Below are positions 52,500 to 62,668 of a stretch of DNA of 64,000 bases, piece by piece. Source of the DNA: Candidatus Neomicrothrix sp. UBA2517. Its GTDB lineage: Bacteria > Actinomycetota > Acidimicrobiia > Acidimicrobiales > UBA8592. A program made the translations under genes and the position numbers. Below the pieces are notes generated by a model, which saw only the letters and a list, made by a program, of their open reading frames with translations, was not told the DNA's origin and searched no databases. The stretch spans positions 1 through 64,000 of the forward strand of contig DDNP01000029.1 in NCBI GenBank assembly GCA_002341185.1, read 5' to 3'. Positions within the stretch are counted from its first letter, which is position 1. Each line of letters opens with the position of its first letter.

Positions 52500-53536
52500 T
52501 AAGTAAGCAGAAAATTCTCGTTGCGATGTCCGGAGGTGTTGATTCTTCCGTAGCCGCTTCCGTGCTCATTGATCAAGGATATGAAGTTATCGGAGTGACG
52601 ATGAAGTTGTGGGGGGGTACCTCAGATACCGGATGTTGCTCGGTCTCGGATGTGATTGATGCACGAAGAGTAGCTGACCAACTAGGAATAGAACATCATG
52701 TCTTTAATTTCGGTGACGAATTCGATGCCCATGTAGTAGACCCGTATGTGGCTGCACATAAAATTGGAGAAACCCCAAATCCATGCATTGAGTGCAATAG
52801 ACATGTGAAATTTGACAAGCTTTTTCGAAGAGCAACTGCCCTCGGGTTTGAACTAATTGCCACAGGTCACCACGCCCAAATCTTTAGTCAGTCAGAGGGA
52901 TTACGCCTAGGGAGATCTGTAGATCTAAAGAAAGATCAGTCATATGTTCTTCACATGCTCAATGAGGAGCAGATCTCTCGCCTAAGACTTCCGATTGGTG
53001 ATTTAACAAAAGATCAAGTGAGAGAGATTGCATCATCCTTGTCCTTACAGACGGCTGGGAAACCTGATAGTCAAGATGTGTGCTTTATCAGTAGAACGAA
53101 AGGAGGTAGACAACGTTTTTTGGAGCAACGTATGGAAATGACTCCTGGAGCTGTAGTTGACACCCAAGGAAACCGGATTGCAAAGGTTCCTGCCGTCCAG
53201 ATGGTAACAATCGGTCAACGGAAAGGACTAGGAGTTTCGGGGGAGGGCGAACCACAATATGCAGTAGATGTAAATGTTGAATCTGCCACAGTGACAGCGG
53301 GTTCTAAAACGGATCTTTTTTATACAGAAACACCTATAAGGGATATCCAATGGACTGGAGAACCTGTAACTGATGTACTTGATATCCAAACAAGCGCTCA
53401 TGGACATACAGCCGAGGCAAAAGTAAAGGACAAGATTTACTGGGAAAATCCACACATTAAAATAGCTTCAGGCCAGGCAGCTGTTTTCTACCTTCAAGAC
53501 AAAGTCGTAGGATCTGGAATTGTGACTAGATCATAG
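52496..53536 (+). CDS. mnmA: tRNA-specific 2-thiouridylase MnmA
   Basis: MnmA puts sulfur on U34 of Lys, Glu and Gln tRNAs. The 346-residue protein has the PP-loop AMSGGVDSSVAA, the first catalytic cysteine in NPCIECNRHVKF and the second in DVCFI. The overlap (ATGA) with the desulfurase gene suggests coupled translation. It ends with a 6-base overlap with the convergent membrane-protein gene. Confidence 0.95.
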   Translation: MISKQKILVAMSGGVDSSVAASVLIDQGYEVIGVTMKLWGGTSDTGCCSVSDVIDARRVADQLGIEHHVFNFGDEFDAHVVDPYVAAHKIGETPNPCIECNRHVKFDKLFRRATALGFELIATGHHAQIFSQSEGLRLGRSVDLKKDQSYVLHMLNEEQISRLRLPIGDLTKDQVREIASSLSLQTAGKPDSQDVCFISRTKGGRQRFLEQRMEMTPGAVVDTQGNRIAKVPAVQMVTIGQRKGLGVSGEGEPQYAVDVNVESATVTAGSKTDLFYTETPIRDIQWTGEPVTDVLDIQTSAHGHTAEAKVKDKIYWENPHIKIASGQAAVFYLQDKVVGSGIVTRS

Positions 53537-54403
53537 GGTTGGGATAGAGCGTTCTGAAGCCTCTCGAAGAGTCTTAGATAGTAACGACGGGCAAATGAAA
53601 AATGAATGAACCTTTGTAACTTCAGGAAGAGATAAAGGATTCACTTGTAGAGCTAATTCAACTTCTTCATGCAACTCGACTTCTAGACACATCCCGACAC
53701 TTGACATAGTCAAATCTGTGCTGGTCGTTGAAGTGAAAGCAGGCCCCATCTGCTTGATCATTGATTTCCTAACAAGAAAAGGATCAGAGAGAATCATATT
53801 GTCATGCAGAACGACTCCTGCAGGGACAAATACGAGCCACCTATTAGAAAGTGCAGATAATGATTGATAAGAAAAGTAACTCAACCCTGACCCAACCATT
53901 AATGTTATCAAACCAGATACATAACGCTCTGAGGCGAGAAAAACAATGGGAAAGATTATTGTAGATGCCAGAACTAACCAAGCAAGAGGGATAGGTCCCA
54001 GTAGCAAAGGGGCTGGAGGTCTAAGTGGTAGCCGGATTTCGTCCCCGTATGAAGAACCATTTATATGCCAGTATCCAATTGAAGGCAGCAAAGATATAGA
54101 TGAACAAACAGTAGAGCAGAAAATTAGAAAAATAGATGCTGTAGCCATTTGCGCCTCTAAAGATCCCCAAATAGCAACTACAACTGAAATAGGCACTATG
54201 ACTCTATAAAGGGTGAGTAGACTGACACTAGGAACTAAAGATATTAAGAGAACCAATGACCAAAGGACCCACAAGCCTATAGCAATAGTGACTTGAACAG
54301 TTTCACTTTTGTCAGATAACGCTGAATCAAAGACACCATACCCAAACAAAGGAATCGGAATCCATGCCAGCCGAAATGCGAGTACCCAAGAAATTCTCTC
54401 CAT
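53531..54403 (-). CDS. Membrane protein of unknown function
   Basis: The 290-residue protein has about five membrane helices in its first 185 residues (two near residues 35-85, then 95-110 and a pair at 135-180) and a soluble C-terminal domain with HDNMILSDPFLVRKSMIKQ. The first part may be a PH-like or lipid-related membrane domain, but I do not recognise a family. It is divergent from ligA. Confidence 0.72.
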   Translation of the reverse strand: MERISWVLAFRLAWIPIPLFGYGVFDSALSDKSETVQVTIAIGLWVLWSLVLLISLVPSVSLLTLYRVIVPISVVVAIWGSLEAQMATASIFLIFCSTVCSSISLLPSIGYWHINGSSYGDEIRLPLRPPAPLLLGPIPLAWLVLASTIIFPIVFLASERYVSGLITLMVGSGLSYFSYQSLSALSNRWLVFVPAGVVLHDNMILSDPFLVRKSMIKQMGPAFTSTTSTDLTMSSVGMCLEVELHEEVELALQVNPLSLPEVTKVHSFFICPSLLSKTLREASERSIPTL

Positions 54404-54472
54404 ATTTAGAATTTTCGCAGTCTAATTGGTTCTTTGCTAATCAGTGCATTGAGATAGATAGAAATTCCTACT

Positions 54473-56500
54473 GTGACAGCTAAAGATCTAGACAGGATTC
54501 AGAAATTAAGAAATATAATTAAGGAACATAACGTTGCTTATTACGAGTCAGATACCCCTTCCATAACTGATGATGAATGGGATCAATTGATGAGAGAACT
54601 AAGAAAGTTAGAGGAGCAATATCCCGAAACTTATGACTCTGAATCACCCACGAAGAGAATTGGTGGTGCCCCTTCCCAAATATTTTCTCCAGTTAAGCAT
54701 TCCTTGCCGATGATGTCTCTAGATAACGCGTTCGATGATCAGGAACTTGACCAATGGATAAAAAAAATTGATCGAAAGTTAACAGATGTCTCTCAAGTTC
54801 AAGAATATTGTTGTGAATTAAAATTTGATGGACTCGCAATCTCAGTTCGCTATGAAGATGGGAAGCTTATCCAAGCAGCAACTCGGGGTGACGGTTCCAT
54901 AGGTGAAGACGTAACTCATAATGTTTTAACTATCAAAGACATACCCAAATTCATTGAAGGAGCGCCAAAGATCCTAGAAGTTCGAGGAGAAGTGTATCTT
55001 CCTATCAGCGAATTTGAGAAACTGAATGCTAATGCTAAGAAAAGAGGCGAAAAGACTTATGTAAACCCACGAAATGCTGCTGCTGGGTCTCTACGTCAAA
55101 AGAATTCCGCAATAGCAGCTAAGCGAAACTTGTCTTTCTGGGCCTACCAAATCGGTCATATCTCAGAGGGTCCCGACCTCAAATCACATTTTGAGACACT
55201 TGACTATCTTCGGTCATTGGGACTTCCAGTAAATCAAAATGCAAAACAAATCACGACGGGGAAAGAAGGACTCAGCGCATACATTAACGAGTACAGACTT
55301 AAAAAATCTGATTTCGATTATGAATTTGATGGGATTGTCGTAAAGGTTGACTCGCTTCAGATTCAAGAGGAATTAGGGGCGACAGCAAAAGCTCCCCGCT
55401 GGGCAATTGCATTCAAATTACCGCCTGAAGAGCAAACAACAAAATTAATAGATATCGAGGTTTCAATTGGTGCTGCTGGTTCAGCAACACCCTTTGCGAG
55501 ACTCGAGCCTGTCTTTGTTGGAGGCGTTACAGTATCTACTGCTACATTGCATAATGAAGATCAAGTGAGAGAGAAGGATGTTCGCCCCGGCGATACCGTA
55601 ATTGTTAGAAGAGCTGGAGAAGTAATACCTGAGGTTGTCGGACCTATTCTTGAAAAGAGGCCCTCTGATTTGCCTCAATGGAATTTTCCCAAAGCGTGCC
55701 CATCATGTGATGCTGAATTAAGCCGACCTGACGGAGAAGCTCGCCATCGTTGCACGAACTACTTTTGTCCCCGGCAAGTAAGAGGAAGAGTCGAACACTA
55801 TGCGCAAAGAACAGCCATGGATATTGAGCATTTGGGAGAGCAAACCATTGATATTCTCGTAACAGAGGGCTTGATAAGTGATGTGGGAGATTTGTACACA
55901 CTTGATTTTGACAAGATCAAAGCATTTGAGGGATTTGGCGAAACCTCTGTAAAAAATTTGCGCTCAGCAATTGAGTCCTCAAAGTCAAGAACACTTGGAA
56001 ATCTCATATTTGGACTATCAATTCCCCATGTAGGAAGAACTAATGCTGACTTGCTTGCTCTCGGATTTGGCCATCTCGATTCACTAACTCATGCAACATT
56101 AGAAGAACTAGAAAAGATAGAAGGACTAGGTCCCGTAATAGCAAATAGTGTGTTCAACTATTTCAAAGAAATAAGGCACAAGAAATTGGTTGAGAAATTT
56201 AGATCTGCAGATGTCAATTTCCTTGGGCCCAGAATTCAAGATGTTGATGATGTCCTTTCGGGAAAAACTATTGTTGTGACAGGAACATTACAGGGCTTTA
56301 CGCGTGACCAAGTTTCAGAGGCAATTACTTCTAGAGGTGGAAAATCACCAGGTAGTGTCTCAGGAAAAACTTCGGCGTTAGTTGTAGGCGATAATCCTGG
56401 TGGGTCGAAATTGAAGAAAGCTGAGGAATTAGGGATTCCGATTTTGTATGAATCTGATTTTGTAAAGTTGCTTGAATCAGGGGAATTTCCTAGATCATGA
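54473..56500 (+). CDS. ligA: NAD-dependent DNA ligase
   Basis: LigA seals nicks in DNA using NAD. The 675-residue protein has the AMP-accepting lysine Lys117 in CELKFDG, the OB fold, a four-cysteine zinc finger (CPSC and RCTNYFCPRQ), helix-hairpin-helix repeats and a C-terminal BRCT domain (from about residue 595). The start is GTG 54473. It overlaps the HAD gene at its end. Confidence 0.96.
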   Translation: MTAKDLDRIQKLRNIIKEHNVAYYESDTPSITDDEWDQLMRELRKLEEQYPETYDSESPTKRIGGAPSQIFSPVKHSLPMMSLDNAFDDQELDQWIKKIDRKLTDVSQVQEYCCELKFDGLAISVRYEDGKLIQAATRGDGSIGEDVTHNVLTIKDIPKFIEGAPKILEVRGEVYLPISEFEKLNANAKKRGEKTYVNPRNAAAGSLRQKNSAIAAKRNLSFWAYQIGHISEGPDLKSHFETLDYLRSLGLPVNQNAKQITTGKEGLSAYINEYRLKKSDFDYEFDGIVVKVDSLQIQEELGATAKAPRWAIAFKLPPEEQTTKLIDIEVSIGAAGSATPFARLEPVFVGGVTVSTATLHNEDQVREKDVRPGDTVIVRRAGEVIPEVVGPILEKRPSDLPQWNFPKACPSCDAELSRPDGEARHRCTNYFCPRQVRGRVEHYAQRTAMDIEHLGEQTIDILVTEGLISDVGDLYTLDFDKIKAFEGFGETSVKNLRSAIESSKSRTLGNLIFGLSIPHVGRTNADLLALGFGHLDSLTHATLEELEKIEGLGPVIANSVFNYFKEIRHKKLVEKFRSADVNFLGPRIQDVDDVLSGKTIVVTGTLQGFTRDQVSEAITSRGGKSPGSVSGKTSALVVGDNPGGSKLKKAEELGIPILYESDFVKLLESGEFPRS

Positions 56501-57144
56501 ACTCAACACAATTTGAATGCATCTTTTGGGATTTCGGAGGCGTCTTTACAGGCTCTCCATTTTATGCAACGGATAATTATTCTAAACAACTTGGTATAGA
56601 AACTCAGGAGCTCACTAAGTTAGTCCTCGGTTATGGGCTAGAAGATGGTGAACACCATTGGCACAAGCTCGAAAGAGGTGAAATCAGCTTGAAACATGCA
56701 ACGAAAGAAATCATAAGTTCAGTAGAAAATTCAGGTATCAAAGGTTTTGAAATTAGAGATTTTTTTAAATCAATAGGAGGCGCTAGCAACACTACAGCAG
56801 CAATGTTCAATGCTGTTCGTCGATTTAAAGAAATGGGACTAGCTCAATATATTCTGTCAAATAATATTCGCGAGTTCAGCTCGTCATGGAAATCAATGCT
56901 GCCTGAGAACTTATTTGACGGCATAATTGACAGCTCCGAAGTAGGGGCAAGAAAACCTAACCCAGAAATATTTGCTTTAGCTCTCCAGGTTTCTGGATTA
57001 CCTGCCGCAAAGACGGTGTTCCTTGATGACTACCCTGAGCACGTTACTGTTGCCAGTAGCTTAGGAATTAAAAGCATACATGTAGGCCCTAATCCTCTTG
57101 ATGCTGTATCTGAACTTGAAAGTTTATTGATTAACGAAATTTAG
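56497..57144 (+). CDS. HAD-family hydrolase
   Basis: The 215-residue protein is a HAD phosphatase-like hydrolase. The nucleophile motif is IFWDFGGVFTG, in which the first Asp follows the hydrophobic strand, the lysine is in ARKPNPEIF, and the last acidic motif is VFLDDYPEHV. The substrate is unknown. It overlaps ligA by four bases and abuts the convergent gene at 57145. Confidence 0.88.
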   Translation: MNSTQFECIFWDFGGVFTGSPFYATDNYSKQLGIETQELTKLVLGYGLEDGEHHWHKLERGEISLKHATKEIISSVENSGIKGFEIRDFFKSIGGASNTTAAMFNAVRRFKEMGLAQYILSNNIREFSSSWKSMLPENLFDGIIDSSEVGARKPNPEIFALALQVSGLPAAKTVFLDDYPEHVTVASSLGIKSIHVGPNPLDAVSELESLLINEI

Positions 57145-57627
57145 TTACAAAGCTGTGAAGCACCACTCAATAGATTTTCTATCACTTGGATCAGCCAAAG
57201 GCCAGTAAACCGCTACCGCACAGTTACTATCTCCCTGCAGCTCCGGTACCGACCTTCCTTCAAGAGGTTGATACAGGAATCTGTTCAACGTATCGCCAAA
57301 AGTCCCGCTAGTTTGTGCGCTCTCTCTAGGGTTCTCCAAATCGCGGAGAACATTGATCTCATCAAGAGGGATAGCTACTCCATTAATAGTAAGTTCTGCC
57401 TCGTACCCTGCTACTAAGTCAATACCAACTGAAGTCTGTCTAAGAACCTCTGCATCTGGTTCGGGAAATAATGCTTCTATCGCAGGGTTACCTTCTACAC
57501 GGATATCAGTAGTCCCATTATTGGAGAGAGCAAATCCTAGGATGACCCCTGTTATCCCGATAGTGACCAAAGTAGGTCCGAGAATCCTAGAGACTAAACT
57601 GCGTTTCATTCCCTGTGTTTTTTCCAT
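57145..57627 (-). CDS. Membrane-anchored protein of unknown function
   Basis: A protein of about 160 residues with one N-terminal membrane helix (RILGPTLVTIGITGVILGFAL) and an outer domain with two cysteines (NCAVAVYW, SIEWCFTAL). I do not recognise a family. The frame is open from 57663, but ATG 57627 gives a normal start. It diverges from the kinase-like gene. Confidence 0.65.
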   Translation of the reverse strand: MEKTQGMKRSLVSRILGPTLVTIGITGVILGFALSNNGTTDIRVEGNPAIEALFPEPDAEVLRQTSVGIDLVAGYEAELTINGVAIPLDEINVLRDLENPRESAQTSGTFGDTLNRFLYQPLEGRSVPELQGDSNCAVAVYWPLADPSDRKSIEWCFTAL

Positions 57628-57708
57628 ACCAATAGTCTGCCAGATTAAATCCCCTGTCTGCAATCAGAGAAGATATGCAAATCGTCACAACGGTAATACG
57701 CTCTAATT

Positions 57709-59367
57709 GTGGAATCATCTTCTTACTTACATGCCGGAAAGGTCATCAATGGCCGTTATAGACTAATTTCTCCTATCGGCAATGGAGAGTTCGCTCAGGT
57801 ATACCTTGCCGATGACGTACGAATTAGAAAGCAAACTGTTGTAAAAGTATTCGATGGAACCTTTTATGAAACCGATGAATTTATAGAAGATTTTCAGAAT
57901 GAGATGAAGAGCCTATCAAGATCTAATCATCCGAACTTAGTTAAAATTCTTGATTGGGGTCTCGGAGAAAACCAATACGTTGTGACCAAATTTATCGCTG
58001 GTGGAAATCTAAGAACCATGCTTGAACGAAATGCGATGCTTTCGGTTGCGCAAATAACATTTATCATTATCGAAATGCTGAAAGGTGTTAGCTACCTCCA
58101 TGAAAAGGGAATGGCCCACGGTTGCATAAAACCTGAGAATATAATTTTTGACATAAATGGGGAATTGAAGATCACTGACTCAGGGATTGGGAGACTCTAC
58201 TCGAGAAATTATGAATCAAAGCTGACAAGTGAGTACCCTTACATTTCTCCGGAACAACGATCAGGGGAATACACGAATCCCCAAAGTGATATTTTTGCTA
58301 TAGCAATAATCTTTAATGAACTGATAGAAACGAAGCTGCTTCAGGAGCAAGTAACCAATAAAGAATCAAAACTTGAAAGTCCGAATAATAGTTCAAACAT
58401 ATTGGAAGATTTAAGATCTGCCTTTTCTGGAGCCCTATCAAATATTCCTTCTGAGCGACCCAGAGCGCTTGAGCTACTGAACCGACTAATTCAAATAAAC
58501 CGAAATAACGAAAAACCCTCTTTGCTTCCAATTGAAAGTAGCTTGAACCCGAGCCTCTTCGGAGGCATTGCGCCTAAACCAGAACTCGTTGACGTAGAAA
58601 CACCAAACAAATTAAAAGCGCAGTTCAAAAGAGCGATTTTGTACCTAAAGGCGCACCTCAGACGGTGGTCGTGGCTGCTGGTAATGGCATCTATCGTGGC
58701 AGGTATAGCAATCTTAATCAATCAAAATAGTGAGGAAGAGGTGATTAGGACCGCAGTTGTCCCAGAGATTTCTGGCCTTTCAGCCTCCGATCTCATCGAA
58801 AAGGTTGATGATTTTTGGCTACTTGAAGAAGCATTAACAAGAAAAGATGGGTCACAAGCTGGAGAAATTCTAGAAACTATCCCTCCTGCCGGTTCGGAAT
58901 TAGCAGAAGGCGAAGTTCTTACTTATTTTCTCTCACTTGGTTCAGAACTTCAGGGCATTCCGATTGGATTGACTGGATTAACGATTGAAGAGGCAGAATC
59001 AGCTCTTCTTGGATCTCGGTTGCGATTAGGTAAGATTTCACAGGTTTCCCATGAAGAAATAGCTACTGGATTAGTAATCGGCCCCTCAATTTTTATATAT
59101 GAGCTACCTACGGGATCAGAAGTAGATCTAAATATAAGTTCAGGGCCAGAGCTACGTACAGTTCCTACTAGTCTCGTCGGGAGTATATTTGAGTCAGCAG
59201 AAACAACGATTGTGCTTGAAGGTTTACAAGTGCGAAAGACAGAAATATTTCACCCGACTATAAGTTCTGGTGTCGTTATAAGGTTAAATCCAGAGTCTGG
59301 GACACCCATTATGCGTGATGGGGTTGTAGAAGTCTTTGTATCTAAAGGCCCTGAGATAATTGAATAA
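57709..59367 (+). CDS. PASTA-domain Ser/Thr kinase-like protein lacking the catalytic Asp
   Basis: The 552-residue protein has a PknB-like layout: kinase domain (residues 17-262), linker, membrane helix (320-337) and three PASTA-like repeats outside (about 349-412, 415-480, 484-548). The kinase has the glycine loop GNGEFAQVY, Lys46, a likely alpha-C Glu65, and DSG (157-159) in place of DFG. The catalytic loop is HGC (137-139) where active kinases have HRD, followed by KPEN, so the catalytic aspartate is Cys139. The fold should be kept but phosphotransfer is doubtful. PASTA repeats bind peptidoglycan, so a cell-wall sensor or scaffold is possible. Start GTG 57709. Confidence 0.88.
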   Translation: MESSSYLHAGKVINGRYRLISPIGNGEFAQVYLADDVRIRKQTVVKVFDGTFYETDEFIEDFQNEMKSLSRSNHPNLVKILDWGLGENQYVVTKFIAGGNLRTMLERNAMLSVAQITFIIIEMLKGVSYLHEKGMAHGCIKPENIIFDINGELKITDSGIGRLYSRNYESKLTSEYPYISPEQRSGEYTNPQSDIFAIAIIFNELIETKLLQEQVTNKESKLESPNNSSNILEDLRSAFSGALSNIPSERPRALELLNRLIQINRNNEKPSLLPIESSLNPSLFGGIAPKPELVDVETPNKLKAQFKRAILYLKAHLRRWSWLLVMASIVAGIAILINQNSEEEVIRTAVVPEISGLSASDLIEKVDDFWLLEEALTRKDGSQAGEILETIPPAGSELAEGEVLTYFLSLGSELQGIPIGLTGLTIEEAESALLGSRLRLGKISQVSHEEIATGLVIGPSIFIYELPTGSEVDLNISSGPELRTVPTSLVGSIFESAETTIVLEGLQVRKTEIFHPTISSGVVIRLNPESGTPIMRDGVVEVFVSKGPEIIE

Positions 59368-59430
59368 CTCTTAACAGAAGTGGAAAGTTAAATTCAATAT
59401 TAAGGTCGAATGCACTTAGTTGGGTAGAAT

Positions 59431-59739
59431 ATGAAAATGTCTGATTCAATCTCCTCCGACGAAGTCAAACATGTGGCTAACCTCGCACGATTACGATTAA
59501 CCAGCGAAGAGTTAGAAATCTTTACAGAGCAGTTAGGAGCAGTTCTGGACCATGCAAAAGACGTTGAAGCACTCAAGCTGGATGATGTTGAACCTATGTC
59601 TCATCCGCTTCCCATTGAAAATACGATGCGAGAAGATATTCCAAGCCCCATGCTAAAACCATCTGACTTTCTTTCTGAAGCACCAGTAGTAGAAGGTGGA
59701 AGATTCCTTGTGCCTAAAATTCTTGGGGAAGAATCATGA
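59431..59739 (+). CDS. gatC: Asp/Glu-tRNA amidotransferase subunit C
   Basis: The 102-residue small subunit of GatCAB holds GatA and GatB together. It has the family start DEVKHVANLARLRLTSEELEIFTEQLGAVLDHA and EPMSHPLP. ATG 59431 (or 59437). It overlaps gatA by four bases. Confidence 0.93.
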   Translation: MKMSDSISSDEVKHVANLARLRLTSEELEIFTEQLGAVLDHAKDVEALKLDDVEPMSHPLPIENTMREDIPSPMLKPSDFLSEAPVVEGGRFLVPKILGEES

Positions 59740-61187
59740 GTGGCATGGTTCCCGAACAGTACCAAAGTGCTAGTGAAATAGCCGAGCTTGTTGCTACTGG
59801 CGAGGTTTCCGCAATTGAAATACTTGAGAGGTATCTTAACCAGATTCAAGAGTATGAAAAAGATGTTCACGCTTTTAACTTGGTCACCATCAACGAAGCC
59901 AGAGCAGTAGCTCAAGAGACCGACAAGCTAATTGCTAGAGGAGTAACAATAGGACCGTTAGCTGGGGTACCTGTAGCGATTAAAGACAACCTTTGTACGA
60001 AAGGAATAACCACTACTGCAAGTTCTAAGATCCTTGAAAGCTGGAAACCACCCTATGACGCAACTGTTGTGAAGAAACTTAAAGAAGCGGGAGCGACAAT
60101 TGTAGGTAAAACAAATTTAGATGAATTTGCTATGGGAAGCTCAACAGAGAATTCTGCCTTTGGACCTACAAGAAACCCCCATGACATTTCATGTGTCCCC
60201 GGTGGGTCAAGCGGCGGAAGTGCGGCAGCTGTCGCAGCAGGGTTTGTTCCTATCGCCATCGGTTCAGATACTGGGGGTTCAATTCGTCAGCCAGCAGCCC
60301 TGTGTGGAGTTGTTGGAGTCAAACCGACATACGGGGGAGTCTCACGATACGGGCTTCTAGCATTCGCTAGCTCGTTGGATCAAGTAGGGCCCTTCGCCAC
60401 ATCTGTTAAAGACGCAGCAATCGTCCATGAAGTCATCGGAGGTTATGACCCGCTAGATTCGACAAGCATTAAACAAGCCCCAGAGTCTTTCTTGGATATG
60501 TTCGATAAAGGTATCAACGAACTTAAAGTAGGTGTCATTAGCGAACTGATGGGAGGGATAGATGGTGTCACCCATGAAGTTATCGAACAAACAAATAAAG
60601 CTGTCTCAGCTCTATCCAATGCGGGTGCGATAGTTGAAGAAGTTTCTCTTCCAGCTGCTCTGTATTGCCTATCAGCGTATTACCTCATCGCACCAGCAGA
60701 AGCATCGAGCAACCTCAGTCGTTACGACGGAGTACGTTATGGGTTACGAGTTGAAGGCGCCAATCTGAATGAAATGAACGTCAACACGAGAACAGAAGGG
60801 TTTGGAGATGAAGTCAAACGAAGGATAATGCTTGGCACATATGCTTTATCAGCAGGATACTATGATGCGTATTATGGAAAAGCACTAAAGGTACGCAGAC
60901 TCTTAGCAGAGAACTTTGCTGATCTATATAAAGACTATGACGTACTTCTTTCTCCTACTTCTCCCTGTACTGCCTTTAAGCTAGGGGCGAAAGTAAATGA
61001 CCCGATGATGATGTATGTAAACGACGTTTGCACGATTCCTTCTAACCTTGTAGGTCATCCGGCTATCTCTATTCCTTTCGGTTCAGGGAAAGATGGGATG
61101 CCGATAGGAGTCCAAATACTTGCGCCTCCAATGAAGGAACCGGTGATGTATCAGGTAGCGCATGCTTTGGAAAAGGCATCGCAATGA
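59736..61187 (+). CDS. gatA: Asp/Glu-tRNA amidotransferase subunit A
   Basis: GatA frees ammonia from glutamine for tRNA-bound Glu or Asp. The 483-residue amidase has the catalytic lysine in PVAIKDNLC and the Ser-cisSer pair in GGSSGGSAAAVAAG plus GSDTGGSIRQPA. It overlaps gatC and gatB by four bases each. A GatCAB enzyme suggests that glutaminyl- and/or asparaginyl-tRNA are made by the indirect route. Confidence 0.96.
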   Translation: MSGMVPEQYQSASEIAELVATGEVSAIEILERYLNQIQEYEKDVHAFNLVTINEARAVAQETDKLIARGVTIGPLAGVPVAIKDNLCTKGITTTASSKILESWKPPYDATVVKKLKEAGATIVGKTNLDEFAMGSSTENSAFGPTRNPHDISCVPGGSSGGSAAAVAAGFVPIAIGSDTGGSIRQPAALCGVVGVKPTYGGVSRYGLLAFASSLDQVGPFATSVKDAAIVHEVIGGYDPLDSTSIKQAPESFLDMFDKGINELKVGVISELMGGIDGVTHEVIEQTNKAVSALSNAGAIVEEVSLPAALYCLSAYYLIAPAEASSNLSRYDGVRYGLRVEGANLNEMNVNTRTEGFGDEVKRRIMLGTYALSAGYYDAYYGKALKVRRLLAENFADLYKDYDVLLSPTSPCTAFKLGAKVNDPMMMYVNDVCTIPSNLVGHPAISIPFGSGKDGMPIGVQILAPPMKEPVMYQVAHALEKASQ

Positions 61188-62614
61188 ATCAAGTAATTTT
61201 TAAGGATAATTGGGAACTAATAGTCGGATTGGAAGTTCATGTCGAACTTGCAACGCAAACAAAACTTTTTTGCGGATGTCTTAACCAGTTCGGAAATGAA
61301 CCAAATACAAATGTTTGCCCAGTTTGCTTAGGGCTTCCTGGGTCGCTGCCAGTTGTTAATCAAAAAGCAGTTTATTTCGCTATGCGATTAGGGAGAGCAT
61401 TACATTGCTCGGTGAATCGGTCAGTATTCGCGCGAAAGAACTATTTTTATCCTGATATGCCAAAAGATTATCAAATTACGCAATACGACTTGCCAACGAA
61501 TCTCGAAGGTTATCTTGAGCTCCCAAGTGGTAAAACAATCGGAATTGAACGAGCTCATATAGAGGAAGACACTGGGAAAACGACCCATATCGGAACAAGT
61601 GGGCGAATCTCCGGTGCTGACTATTCCTTGGTAGATTACAACCGTGCTGGTATCCCATTGATTGAAATTGTAAGTAAGCCTGAAATACGAACAATTGAAC
61701 AGGCTAAATCGTACGTTTCTGAGCTTCGCAGCATCATCTTAGCTCTAGAAATATCTGACGCGAAAATGGAAGAGGGATCAATACGTGTAGATGCAAACGT
61801 TTCTGTTCGTGAAGTAGGCGAGAATAACCTAAGAACGCGCTGTGAAATTAAAAATGTTAACTCACTCAAATCACTTGGCCGAGCAATAAACTATGAAGCG
61901 AATCGCCACATCAGCCTCTATGGAAATGGGGAATCTCCGAGGCAGGAAACCCGTCACTGGGATGAAAGTGCAGGAAGAACCCGTACGGGTCGGTCGAAAG
62001 AAGATGCTGAAGATTACCGCTACTTTACTGAACCAGATTTAGTGCCTCTTAATCCTAGTGAAGAAACAATTACAAAAATTGATCAAGAAATGCCCGAATT
62101 GCCATCTAAGCGAAGGAAAGATTTGGCAAACCTAACGGGAGCTAAATCGAGTGATGTAGCCCTGCTTGTAGAACGAAACCACGATGCCTTCATTTTTGAT
62201 GTTATTGAAGGAGGAGGGGTACCTGAACAAGTAGTGAAGCACATGGTAAATAATTTATCTGCTGGTTTAGGAGAGTTGTCAACAGAAGCTTTCGCACAAT
62301 TGACCCAAATGGAAAACAAGTCAGAGATTACTAGTACGCAAGCAAAAAAAATACTAGGAGAGCTAGTCAAAAGTGGAGGCACTCCGGCAGAGTTAGCAAC
62401 GGAATTAGGTTTTGAGGCAATCGGCACAAAGGAAATAGAGAACTTAGTCGATCAACTCATTAATGACCACTCTGATGAATGGGAACGTTTTTGTTTAGGC
62501 GATTCGAAAGTACAAGGATTTTTCGTCGGCCAGGTCATGAAATCAACATCTGGCCAAGCAGATGGGAAAGTAATAAACCAAATCCTAAACGAACGATCGA
62601 TCGACAATAAATAA
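61184..62614 (+). CDS. gatB: Asp/Glu-tRNA amidotransferase subunit B
   Basis: GatB holds the tRNA and the kinase site. The 476-residue protein has the block LEVHVELATQTKLFCGC, zinc-ligand-like cysteines, PDMPKDYQITQYD, and GSIRVDANVSVR, then a YqeY-like tail domain at the C-terminus. It overlaps gatA by four bases and closes the cluster. Confidence 0.96.
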   Translation: MNQVIFKDNWELIVGLEVHVELATQTKLFCGCLNQFGNEPNTNVCPVCLGLPGSLPVVNQKAVYFAMRLGRALHCSVNRSVFARKNYFYPDMPKDYQITQYDLPTNLEGYLELPSGKTIGIERAHIEEDTGKTTHIGTSGRISGADYSLVDYNRAGIPLIEIVSKPEIRTIEQAKSYVSELRSIILALEISDAKMEEGSIRVDANVSVREVGENNLRTRCEIKNVNSLKSLGRAINYEANRHISLYGNGESPRQETRHWDESAGRTRTGRSKEDAEDYRYFTEPDLVPLNPSEETITKIDQEMPELPSKRRKDLANLTGAKSSDVALLVERNHDAFIFDVIEGGGVPEQVVKHMVNNLSAGLGELSTEAFAQLTQMENKSEITSTQAKKILGELVKSGGTPAELATELGFEAIGTKEIENLVDQLINDHSDEWERFCLGDSKVQGFFVGQVMKSTSGQADGKVINQILNERSIDNK

Positions 62615-62668
62615 GCATTACTTATGCACATGTGCTCAACAACAGGTTTGTAAGGTACTGTCCACAGT

